From Diospyros lotus (Eukaryota > Streptophyta > Magnoliopsida > Ericales > Ebenaceae), in NCBI RefSeq assembly GCF_014633365.1, contig NC_068338.1, forward strand, positions 21,028,616 through 21,092,615: a stretch of 64,000 bases of DNA, in the 5' to 3' direction. Positions 48,761-59,946 of the stretch are shown in pieces (within the stretch, counting starts at the first letter, position 1; each line of letters opens with the position of its first letter). The notes below the pieces were generated by a model. The model was not told where the DNA came from, ran no database searches, and saw only the letters and a list, made by a program, of their open reading frames with translations. The translations under genes were made by a program, and so were the position numbers.

Positions 48761-50229
48761 GGGGGGACTCTTTTGTTTATTGTGCATTTTGACTAAAAGG
48801 TCATTCATTCACTATTCATCTTCTTCTTGAGAGAAACCCTAAATTTTTTCATCTAAACTCTCACTATACTTTTGATTTTTCTGAAAAGAAAAACTTAAAT
48901 CCTTTTATCTAACTGATCCTTCATACTTAAAATCTTTCTTCAAAACCTTCTTTTTGGTTTATCCTTTCCCTAATTTGATTTAATTATGTTTGGGTTAAAT
49001 TATTTTAGACTTGGTTTATCCCATTCCTACACTGGTTTTTCCTAGCCTTGATTGGATTTAATTATATTTGGGTTAAGCTCAACTCCTTGATTTGAAAATA
49101 AGCCGAAATTCTCATTTTAATTTGGCCCAATTCCATTCCTTTAAAGTCCCAAATTTTTTATCCCTACTTATGCCTAGTTCTCCTCCTCTCTTAAAATAAG
49201 CCTAAATTTGTTGCTCTGAATAAGCCCAACTCTTTTAAATCTTGCATAAGCCTAGAACCTCTTATTTTAACTTAAGCTCAACCAATTAACTAATAGTCTA
49301 GCCTATGCTAAGTTAGCATAGGCCAAACGTTAAGTCGATTGGCCAACAGAAAATGAATTTGGCTCAAATTTAACCCAAACCGCAATCCTGACACGACCCA
49401 ACCAGAAGACATCACTCTTCTGATGTCAACATTGTTCCATAAGCCTTCTCACTCAATTTTTATCACACTTGTTCCATTCGTGTAACTCAGTTTTACAATC
49501 ATGGCGCTTGATTTTTTTATTTTTTTTTTCACGTGAAGGGTATTTTAGTCAATGTACATTTATTAATATTTCTCATATTGCTTCGTATATTTAATTTGTT
49601 TAGGTGGCTTTGGTTCATCCCCAAGCAAGAGGAAACTAGGAGGATTTCATCTACTTTATTGAGGTGATTGTGATAGATCATAGATCATATTGTAATTGTA
49701 ATGGTGGTTTATGACATTCATTTATCATCTTTATTTAATGATTATTTCATTGCCTATTCAAGATAAACATTTTGCATCCTTTAACTTGCATTAGAAGGGG
49801 AAGTAAGTGTCCATTTCTTTCTTATCGTGAGAAATTGCAACTACAACATTATTAGGAACAAGTAGGTATGAATTTACATGTATTAAAACAATTCTGTAAT
49901 GCATCTAAAACATTTTCTTGAGTATTACCCTTCACCCTATATTTTTATATGAAAAATTTACAATATTATTAACTATTTTGAAAAGCACGTGGATTATTCC
50001 ACTTATAGTACAATTTATCGAAATTATTATATTACACTTTTAAGATAATATAACATTTGTCTAACGTGAGTAATATTAGAGAGGGCGTGAGCTACACCCC
50101 CTCTCTTCCGCCCCCCTCTCCCCTATATGTTCACGTTGGGCAAACTCGATGTGGATAGGAAAATAATCCTCTACAATTCATTTAACAATTAGAAGAACAA
50201 TTTAGAATATATTGGTAGAATTCGACCAC
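48761..50229. other. Non-coding DNA within the second repeat unit
   Basis: This part has no counterpart in the first unit (which is about 1.2 kb shorter) and may be a further insertion, but I could not find its ends. It contains repeated TTTAATTATRTTTGGGTTAA segments (about 48980 and 49060) and no gene. Confidence 0.4.
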
Positions 50230-50945
50230 TTTATTTAACAACTACTATTTTAGATCCCACATAAAAGTAAGATAGTGTTATACACGTTTTTTAATTTTTA
50301 CTCGAGGGTCATGGACATACAATAAACTAGATTATATGTAAGAAATGTATAACACTTGTAAGCGCTATTGTGGGAATGGGATGATCTAAAATACAATTGA
50401 CTTAAATACATGAAAAACAAAAAATCAAGACAAACATCCCAACTACAATGATCAAATTATTGTAATTCAAATAATGTATTGCTTATTATTTCATTATTGT
50501 AATGTAATAAATTGAGAGAGTTTTTGATAACCTATATTGCACGGAAACGAAAACGGGAAACATTTTTGATAGAAAACGGAAACGTGGAAACGGACATTCT
50601 TCTAAAAAAATAAGCATAAATAGAATTCGAAACGGGAATATGAAACGTTTCGAAAACGGGAAAATGACTCCTACGAGGTATTTCCGTGCAACATAATCGG
50701 TAACTACCACCTATATATTGTTTTATTTGAAATATTGTACATTCATATATAGCATCATACGTTTTAACTTGACATCATGCTCATAAAATTGAGGAGTTTC
50801 ACATTATGTGTTACAATTTAGATTATATGGTCCTTTTAATAGTACACATGTATAGAAAAGCCTTTGGGTTGTTCAATGGGTTTATTCCAACATGCATAGT
50901 GCTAGACCACCCATTAGACAAATATTAGCTTCATTTGTGTTATGG
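50230..50945 (+). repeat. Blocks C, A and truncated B, third copy
   Basis: Block C (to about 50460), block A (to about 50855) with a small inserted MITE, and the first about 90 bases of block B ending near GGAGAAAATTTTAAT. The order repeats that seen at 14.83-15.26 and 47.98 kb. Confidence 0.7.
50531..50705. mobile_element. Small MITE with CGGAAACG-rich body
   Basis: Compared with the other two block A copies, about 170 bases are extra here. The insert begins TATTGCACGGAAAC and ends with the inverse TTTCCGTGCAACATAA. Its body is built of CGGAAAC/CGAAACGGG units. The target duplication is unclear (possibly GATAACCTA/GGTAACTAC). A 74-codon minus frame over it has no domain. Confidence 0.65.
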
Positions 50946-51230
50946 AGAAAATTTTAATATCATAGGTGCGCTCTTAGTATAGGGTCAGTGACATTGACTT
51001 TAGATTGGGCACTGATAGTTGGTTGAAAGTGATTACTTGTTAGGATGTGAATAACACCATATTATTTTATTGACTTTTATAGGGTGACTAGTACATATTC
51101 ATATTTCATTGTTATTAGTATCTTTATTGTGAGACTTACGCACTTGATTTATAAATAATATTCAGTCTTACTAAATTGGTCATATGTTGGTTTATAGAAT
51201 TTATAATTAACCAAAAATAAATAGACACAA

Positions 51231-51530
51231 TCATTTTTAATCCTTTCCCTGAAAAGAATTATTTTTATCCACTCAAACAAACTAATTACATGATATAATC
51301 GTTCAAATAAATTAATTGCACTCTATAATCACTTTTTTTCAGGGAATGTACCTAAACTGATAACGTGGTAGGGTCAAAATTGGCAGGGTCAAAATATTTA
51401 AATAAAAGGATAGATTTATAAAATTAGTTGGCAGGATTAAAACTGATAAAGTGATTATAGAGTGCAATTAATTTGTTTGATGGGCTAAAAATATTTTTTT
51501 CCAAGAAATTAATTAAAAATAATTTTTTTA
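51231..51530. mobile_element. Foldback MITE upstream of the B3 gene
   Basis: The left arm (51231 to about 51337) and right arm (about 51447-51522) are inverse copies. They share ATTTTTAATC/ATTTTTAATTAATT outer parts, TATTTTTA(T/G)CC(C/A) and TTAATTGCACTCTATAATCA next to the centre. The left arm has about 35 additional bases. Outer ends and target duplication are not certain. It ends about 270 bases before the B3 start codon. Confidence 0.7.
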
Positions 51531-51802
51531 TTTGAGACATGATTAGTTTTTTTTGTAATATCTAATTATGAAATTGGATGAAATGAACATTCTCATTGAT
51601 ATACCTGAATGGTATGGAGACTTGCTACTTTTTTAATGGGGTCTATGTTCCTATCAAAGGGTACAGTCGGTCATGACCTAAATTTGGGTTGTAATAGTTA
51701 TGGTTTACCATTTCTACTACTACTTTTATTTATCTCTCATATTACCCTCACTAGCTTGGGTATTTTTGCTCACAGTAGAGAAGCAGGCTTGCAGGACGAG
51801 AG

Positions 51803-54800
51803 ATGGAGAAGATCCCTGGTTTTTTCAAGATTTTACTCCTTCCAGAAAGCTCTGAGAAGCTGGTACCCCCATGAATGCTTCTTCCTCACTTATCCCTTTT
51901 TTTAATGGTGATTTAGATCTATTAAATGTGTTTTAGTGCTTTATATCCCTTTTTTCCAACTACAATACAAACATATAATTGAGAAATGTAAGAGAAATTG
52001 AAGTGGAGACATGGCAAAACTAGTATAGGGAAAAAGGTATAGAATGAATGAGAAATTTAATATGTAAGATCTTCAAATTTTGTGGGAAAGTTGTTGAGAA
52101 AGTGATTGGAGACTCAATTGGAAATTGAGAAAAATTAATTCATAAAATATATATTTAGTTTTCAGATAATTTTGTAGTGCTTTGCAATTTTTCTCTCCCT
52201 GTTTTCAGAGCTTAACTTTAATATTCTTAATGCATGCCAAATTGTTTTGAAAAATACCTAAAAATACCTCTATGAAAGTTTTAGAAGACTCAAAACCAAA
52301 CCAGGATTATGGATGTTGTTTTGGTTATCACTTATCCAAATAAGATTCAGTACTGGATCTTGCTTGATTCAGTACCTTAATAATTTGGGTATAGTGAAAC
52401 AATTCAAAGATTTTAAAATTCTGTGTAATTTAAGAACAAAGATTAGACTTTTTAAGGGGTCAAGAATTGGTTTATACTGTCATTTATGTTACATAGGTCA
52501 TTATTGCATGGCTAGTTAATCAAGTTAATTATATATTGATAAGTATCTAATTGTGGGTTCTATTATTGGATGTGACATTAAGTTAAACAACTAGTCCTTG
52601 AAAAAGTTGTTTAATATCTTAAACTCCTTTTTATAATTTGTGAATTAAGCAGAGACTAGTGATAACACTAGAAGGATTACAATGTTCAGAGTACTAATAT
52701 TGGTAAAAGTAATACAGTAATTGTACGTTATTGGTTGCATGAGAAATTAAAGTTATCTTGTTAATATCAGATACATAAACTGAATGAGTGATGGTGCTAA
52801 ATCTAAAAACATAGATTGTGCTTTTAGCAATTTAAAAGTTATTACTATTTAGAAAATTTCCATCTTTCTGCCTCAGGGTGTGGAGAGAAACTTTTTCACT
52901 TATTCCTTTTAATTCTTGGATTATTTGGTATTCTGAATTCAGTTGTTTACAGAAACATAACATTATCTTGCATGCGAAAAAATTACTTATAGTGAAGTGA
53001 ATGACAAACTTATTCTTAATGTGTGGACTTTAATTATCACTTTGACACATATTATCCCTACATAGAGTCAGTAATTTTACAATAAGGATAATTTTGAGTT
53101 TTCACACATGTACTTTTCATTGCCTTAATTTTGCTTATATGAGTGATTCTTAGAGAGTGTTATGATGCATTCCCTTATAATCTCCAATTTAGTTATAGTG
53201 AAAAATTTTGCAGCGGTGGTTGGTGGATATAGCTCTCATATTGAGAGTGAACCACTATAAATCTTGTATATTCTTCGCGTTTGTTTTGATTATTTTTCTT
53301 TCTTTTGCTATTTAGAATTATGACTTTAATCTTAACATTTACCTTTGCATAGGAAGCTATGATTTGAACTCACTAGAAATGATGAAAATAATTAAAATAC
53401 GTAAAAGAACACATAAAATGAACCATAGAAAATACAATGTATTTATGCTTTTCTTGATACAGTATCTATTTTAATTGATTGTTTCTAATTGAAAGTTCTT
53501 TTTTCTTTTCCAGCTCATTCCCTTGGCTTTTGTTGCGTATGTGAAAGAAGTACTGCCAAAACATGTTTTCTTGAGGAATTCTGATGACAAACTTTGGCCA
53601 ATAGATATAGGCAAAATTGGAAATAAGTTCTTTTTTAAGAACGGTTGGCTAACGTTCATTGAGGGTAACTTTATAGAAAATGGAGATTTTTTAACTTTTG
53701 ACTATGATGGTGACAATGTTTTTGATTTTCAAATTTATGGGGGCAGAAATGGAGTAAGAAAACAAGAGATTAGATCTCTAAATTCCATAATAGAGGAGGA
53801 TGAGGATTACGAGTTGGAGGAGGAGGAGGATAGTGACGATGAGGATGAGAAATACAAGGGGATGGAGGAGGCCATTGATGAGGAAGAACTTGGACCTAAG
53901 GCCTTAAGAAAGAAAGCATTGAAGGGAAAAGGTGGAAACGAGGGAGTGGAGGAGGTCATTGATGAGGAAGAACTTGGTGCTAAGGCCTTTAGACAGAAAA
54001 CATTAAAGGGAAAAGAGGGAAACTCAGCTAAGGACTTAAAAAGCCCCAGTAAAGGAACTAATCGTAAGTTCTCATTTTCTTTTCTTCTACATAAAATCTT
54101 GACACTATTTCTACGTGTTTGTCGAAGTTAAATTTTTACTCACCCAATATCTAACCAATTCAGGTTTACTTGATTTTGATGGTTCTAAAGGAAAAGTTGG
54201 CTCTAAAGTTCAAGGTGGTCAAAAAAGAAACAAATATTGCGATGAAGAGGATGTTTTCAAATACGGAATGGTTTCACGGCCAAAGAATCCATATTTTGTG
54301 GCAACTGTTCGAGATAAGAGAAAGAATGAACTGGTAAAGTGAATTCTATTGAGAAATTTTTTCTATTTCTCTTTATTCTTATGTGGTATATATGTTATTT
54401 ATTTTGATTGCTTCGAATTTGCACTATAAACAACTCTACTATTGTCAAAACAAAGAATTTTGTTTAATTGATTCATTAATGAACATTAGTTAATCTTGGG
54501 AGGCTGCTTTGGTTCCTTTTTGTTCAATTAATATCAAGTATTAAACTTTTTCACTTCTATTGGAAGAGTAACGATTGCAATGGGAAAAACAATCATGATG
54601 TTGTGGCACTACAATCAGTGTTCTTGAATTTTCTTTTCAAAGCATATGATTGTTGATAATCATTTTGCTCTATAGATGTCACTTTATTGTCAAATGTGGT
54701 GACTTTTTTCTCTAATGGTTTACCAATGAATGCAGTATGTTCCACAAGAGGTTCTCAGAGATCATCATATTAAACTTCCTCAAACGATAATCCTCCTTGA

Positions 54801-55029
54801 TGAAAGAGGGAGGGAATGGACCACAAATGTTATAGTTTGGGGTGACGGTCGAACTTGGCTCACCCGAGGGTGGAGAGCTTTTTGTAAGTGGAATAATTTC
54901 AAACCAGAGGACAGGTGCATTTGCGAGTTCAAACAAGAAGAAAGCCAACAATCCATTTACTTGGAGATGCGGATTCTCAGAGAAGGATCATGGTTGCCGA
55001 AGACAAAGAATCAAAAAAAGAAGGGATGA
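51803..55029 (+). CDS. REM-type B3 DNA-binding protein, two B3 domains, four exons
   Basis: Exons are 51803-51862, 53514-54063, 54164-54333 and 54736-55029, all GT..AG, with phases 0, 1 and 0, giving 357 aa. REM proteins are plant-specific nuclear DNA-binding regulators. B3 domain 1 (about residues 6-100) starts in exon 1 (IPGFFKILLLPESSEKL) and joins LIPLAFVAYVKEVLPK, VFLRNSDDKLWPI, NKFFFKNGWLTFIE, GDFLTFDYDGDNVFDFQIY. An acidic linker (EEEEDSDDEDE) follows, with two exact-length 28-residue repeats (136-163, 164-191) and basic patches (GGQKRNK). B3 domain 2 (about 245-350) has PKNPYFVATV, YVPQEVLRDHHIKLP, REWTTNVIVW, LTRGWRAFCKWNNFKPEDRC. The tail is Lys-rich. The start is the ATG that opens exon 1. 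Exon 2 itself has no in-frame ATG at the domain start, which confirms that exon 1 is needed. Intron 1 is long (1651 bp). The exon 1 donor (G|GTACCC) is weak. Confidence 0.88.
53859..54026 (+). repeat. 84-bp tandem duplication inside B3 exon 2
   Basis: Units 53859-53942 and 53943-54026 are each exactly 28 codons. Both read G(M/V)EE(A/V)IDEEELG then (P/A)KA(L/F)R. The frame is kept. Confidence 0.9.
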
Positions 55030-56800
55030 TATGAAGAGAAACATTTTGAAGGGATTCCAAGAGATTAACTGTGTTAAACATTAATCATTAGACAACATTT
55101 GAACTTCAAGTTTGTGATCTTAATTTTATGACTTTGAACTTAAATTTTTGCCTTTTTTTTTTGGTTTGTGCATTTGTGGATATCTAGAAAGACTGATTAT
55201 TTTCCCGTACAAGTGTTCAACTCATTGATATGTGTGCTTTCTTATTCTAAATGTAGTTATATCATGGGATTCAAAGGGAAATGAGGTTGGGTTTATTATG
55301 TCAATTTTGAGTTTTGTGTTTGTTTCCCTGATGTTTTGTGCTAATGTTTATTGCTTTTAGAACATGGAGACTTGTGCAATTAACACTTAGGCTTGTTTGT
55401 TTCAAAAATTTGTCTTGTTAATTGGGTGCAGCTAATTAATGTACAAAATTAGGCTTCAGGTTAGCATTGAAGAATTGTTGAATGATTGCTATTAACTAGG
55501 TGCAAATAATTGACTTACAAAATTGGGTGCAAAGAATGAAATCAGACTGGTTTGTTTCAAACCATTTTTTTTTTTTTTTTGTTTTTATATTTTTATGCCT
55601 ATTGTAATATTGTGTGATGAGATTTATTTTGTATATCTATGTTTCAATTAATTTTTATATATTTAATAAAAATGAGTATTTGTTCGATTAGTCCAACCAT
55701 TAACACTTTTAACTCTCTCTCATCTTCGATTTGATATCCTACTATAAAAAGAAATAAGAAATTGGATAAGTAGGATTAGAGAGAACCAAACCATCTGCCA
55801 AATACCCTCCTAGGGAGGAACCAACTAATCATGTTCTTTTAGGATTAGTGTTTGCTCTATTTCATTGTGTGGTGTGACTAGTCGTATGAAGTCATCAGGT
55901 TAATTTATTTGTTTTGATTAGTGGATTATCTCTTTGCGGTGGGATCATGGGTGTGGGCTATTGAGCTAAACCACATTAATTTCCTATGTCATTATTTTCT
56001 TATTTGATTTGTGATTATGTTCTTGATTTGGGTAGTTCGATCTTAACAAGTAGTATTAGAGTCTTGTTTGGGTTTGATTATGAGATTGTGCTTGGTTATA
56101 AAAATAGTTGAGTGTGTGAGAAATTTGTAACAAAACACGAAAATTATTACATGAGATGTTCATTATGAGATAGTGATCGATTAGTTGAGTGTGAGAAAAT
56201 TTGTGACAAAAAAATAAAGGTTATTGTAGGAGATTTTGGTAGGTGTGTTGTAGCACAAAAACACCATGTTCTTGACTTTGGTTCACCTGAAGAAAAGCTA
56301 TCATGAAAGAGAGTCGCTACTTTCCTGCCATTGCCACTGCTACAATAGGTTAAAGATCACAATCTACCATTGTTGAGTTGTGGTCTGAAACATCTCTCTT
56401 TTAGGGTGTTTTGCACATCATAATTTGTGATTTGTTTTTTTAAACATTTACTGTAAAGGGGCCTTCGCCAACCCTTACAATTTACATCCTATTTTCAAAA
56501 CCTTCATTTGCATAACATTTCATTTTCATTATTTATTTTCCTCAAATTCACTAGAGATTATTCTCCTAAGCAATACTTAGGGGGTTTACCTCTAGTGACC
56601 TTGCCTTTCCACCAAACTCTTGCGATTTGTTTAATTCATCAAGGCAAAGTCTTTGTGAGTGCATTTATTTTAATGGATCGAACCTAGTTTAAGTTATAAC
56701 TCATATTAAGAAATCAAAATCTCAAATAATTTCAAAATATAGAGTTAAAAAGAAAAAAGGACTTTTTGAGTGTCCTAACTAAAAATCTTTAGAAATTCTC
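55030..56800. other. 3' flank of the B3 gene, non-coding
   Basis: AT-rich. A sequence AAGTAGTATTAGAGTCTTG near 56047 resembles a decayed AAGTGGTATCAGAGCCTTG primer site of LTR elements, but no LTR end could be set beside it. No gene is recognised. Confidence 0.45.
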
Positions 56801-57598
56801 TATAAAAACACATATTTTCATGAGGTTGCCACATAATTTAAGCAAGTTTAGAATATCGAAAAATTGGCTTGATAGTAGTTATAAATATCGAATCGACTAT
56901 AGGGAATGCCTCAGAGTGTAATTGTCTAAGAAAAATAATATGGTCTCGATTAGCGTTCTGAGATAAGATTTATGGTATCGAAAGAAATCGAATGTGGAAT
57001 GATTTTTGGTACAACTAAAATGCAGCTGCCATTTAGACTACAAAACCGAATCGTTGTAGGAGACTTTCGGGAAGTTAACAAAAGCTTGAGAGGGCTCTAT
57101 TTTTTTATAATGAGCAATCTTTCAGTGGTTTCGGATGAAACGATAGCTCGGTGAGGATATCAGGGCGGAATCGTCACTATTGAGTAATCTTGAATTATTA
57201 ATTTTGCGTTTTCGGCATTGTAATGCAAATTAATTTGATGTTTAAGGGTATAATTGCAATTAAGGAATTGCTCAAGTGAAATAGAGATGTAATTTGAGAT
57301 TAAATGTGTAAATTTCTTTATATTATAATGTAATATGTAGTTATATATATATATATATGTATGCATGGCTGTGTGTGCGTGGTGGCTAAGCTTCTGTAAA
57401 GCTTGGTGGCCAAGTTGCAGAGAGGTATGGCTGAGAGGTATAGGCAAGAGGTATGGCCAAAGTAGAGAAGTACATACGAAGCTTTGTGCCCAAGCTATAG
57501 GATGCCTATAAATAAGAGAGATTGAGAGCAAATGGGAAAAATGAAAAAGGAAATGAGAGTTGGGGCAGAGAGCTTGAGGGAGGCCAAGAGAGAGAGAG

Positions 57599-57638
<40 letters not shown>

Positions 57639-59227
57639 GGAGCCAAGAAGGAGGGGCCTGAAATGGCTGAAATCGTCCATGGCAGCAGCAGCAAAGCTGT
57701 TGTTTTGCAACCATGGCCACACGAAAATAGCCACGAATGGCGATCAAAGGCTACCAACGAAGCAAGCAATGATGGCGGCGATGGTGCGGCAACCAACGAG
57801 GCCAGTAGTAAGCGGCGAAGACCCAAGTGACGGGCGACGGAGGCTAGTGCTCAGGCAGTGCGCGTTGCAGGAGCAGGGGAGGTAGGAAGAAGAATATGAA
57901 TGTATTTGGGGCTAGAGGAGCATGCACAGAGCCAGAAAATTGATCGGGCACGCGTTTTGAGGATATGACATGCATACCGAGGAAGCCTGAGAGGCTAAGT
58001 TAAGGTAAATAAAATTCTCTAGAAAATTTCAAAAATTCAGGAATATTATTTTATGAATTGTCATAGTGAAATATTTGAAAAATATTTAGTTTGGATTTAT
58101 TGAGGAAAAATAGGAAGAAATAGAAAGAAAAATAAAGAAAATGCAAGAAATTATGGAAAAATAGGTTTTAATGCTTATTTAAATAAATATGGTGGTTAGG
58201 ATGCTTTGAGGCTTAAAGTTGAAGTGACTTGTGTAAATTTTGAGATTGGCATGTAAATCGAGACGATGCACGAATGTCGAGGCAATGCACAAATATCGAG
58301 GTAGCTCAATAAGTTTGAGAAGGTAAGTGGTACTTTCCAACTGAATTTAGTTTTATGGAAAATGCTTGGTTTGTAAGTGTTTCAACCCAAAACCCGATTT
58401 TAAGTAAATGATTTTATCACGTTGTCATGCCTTGATGTGAATATATCATGTAGATTGCATTTACATGTATTGATAATGAAATGTGTATATGTTCACGGTG
58501 ATATTATTGATCATGCATCGCATAAGGGTTTGGGATTATGGACTGGCACCGCTGCTCTATCAAGGGTGCACCCATACATCTCGACCTAGTAAGGAGGCTG
58601 TAAAAATGGGGAGCAGCAGTTGGGTGTGGTTGACTCAAACCAAAATGATATGGAAATGACATTTTGCATTTTGTATTCATGCACGAAATATGTTTACTGT
58701 ACCCTTACTTAGATGATTCATCATCTAACTTGGGCTTTTGCCCCTGAAATATTCAAACGTTTTAGATGAAAATTGTAGCAGATACAAGGATGAATGAGGC
58801 ATGAAATGGCACTTAGCAAAGTGCATGATGAATTGAATGATGAATGAAATATATATAATGTAGCCGATGTATTTAAGTTCTGCTACTTTGAAATCTGAAC
58901 GTTTTGAGGAATGATGATATTTAACCATTTGGTTAATGATGATGTAAAACCTTATTTAGGGTTAATGTTAGTTGAGAACTTATGCATTGTATTAAGTTAT
59001 GTTGAGGAATGATGATGTAAGATCTAAATTTTGATTAATGTTAAGATGTCAGGTTCGATCTTTGCTTCCGCATTTGATGTGTATAATGATTCTCTTTCGA
59101 GAAAATGTTTGAAAATTTTGGGATCGATTTGAGGAATGATATGATTTAGCTTTAAGTTTGAAAGAAAAAATTTATTGTCTCAGAATTATCCCAAGTTATA
59201 GCGCGCCCGAGAAAGCGGGGTGTTACA
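56801..59227 (+). mobile_element. Gypsy-type solo LTR, family shared with 59947-62125
   Basis: It starts TATAAAAACACATATTTTC (the family start is TGTAATACCCCATATTTTC) and ends GCGGGGTGTTACA. Flanks TTCTC (56796-56800) and TCCTC (59228-59232) differ at one base. Length is 2427 bp. The plus-strand TATA box is CCTATAAATAAG near 57506. No coding region. Frames over the microsatellite inside it are low-complexity. Confidence 0.75.
57587..57637. repeat. Compound (AG)n(TG)n microsatellite
   Basis: About eight AG units followed by about 17 TG units. Read as protein it gives CVCV or HTHT runs, which are artefacts. Confidence 0.95.
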
Positions 59228-59232
59228 TCCTC

Positions 59233-59946
59233 AATGTAAATTTCTAAATCTCCATGATTTAAGATATGAACGTAAGAGTCATCTATTTCCACCAAAATAA
59301 AATAACAAACTTTGAATGAAAACCAAGTTCATATAACTAATTTGGCATGTTTACTACACTTGATATCACAAGAATATGACATGTAAATACCATTACATCT
59401 CATAAAAACACGTATAGCATCTACATACCATTACATGCCACAAAAATTATAAAGCTTTCCAAAACCTCAAGGTCTCATTGGAGAAGATCTATATGTGGCA
59501 TATAATGGTATGTAGATGCTAGGAAAAGCGAGCGAGATCTTCTTGAATGAGACCCTGAGGGAAACTTGCCATTAAGGTATTCAAGTATTTCTTTCCCCTT
59601 CGAGTTGTTTGTTTCGTTTGGAACGTTTGAATATTCTAGGGGATGAACCCAAGTTAGAAGATGAACCTTCTAAATAAGGAACCCCCCAAAAATAGAACAT
59701 TTATATAAAATGTGTGCAAGAAAGAAAACGTAAGTTTCTACTCTACGGTGTTACTTGTAATGGTGTTGGCCTCCTTACAAAAGCTTTCTCAACTAGTGCC
59801 AGAAGCACCTCTTGAAAGGTCCCCGACCATGTCACCTCGGACTTTAGGGACAAGAAAAATACAAGTTTCCACGTCACGGTGTCACTTGTGACTGTGTCGA
59901 CCTCCTTAACGGTGTCACTTGGCACAGCAAGCGACTCTTGGAAGGT
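59233..59946. repeat. Non-coding stretch with hairpin and tandem duplication
   Basis: It holds a near-perfect inverted repeat (59416-59441 with 59495-59520). It also holds two copies of a unit of about 130 bp starting AAGTTTC(T/C)AC, with CGGTGT(T/C)ACTTGT and CTTG(A/G)AAGGTCC (about 59729-59858 and 59862 onward). The second copy is split by the solo LTR at 59947 and resumes at 62131 with CCTCGACCATATCAC. Confidence 0.6.

Noticed and set aside
57160..57885. Frames with CVCVCV or HTHTHT runs
   Set aside because: They are translations of an (AG)n(TG)n microsatellite within a solo LTR.
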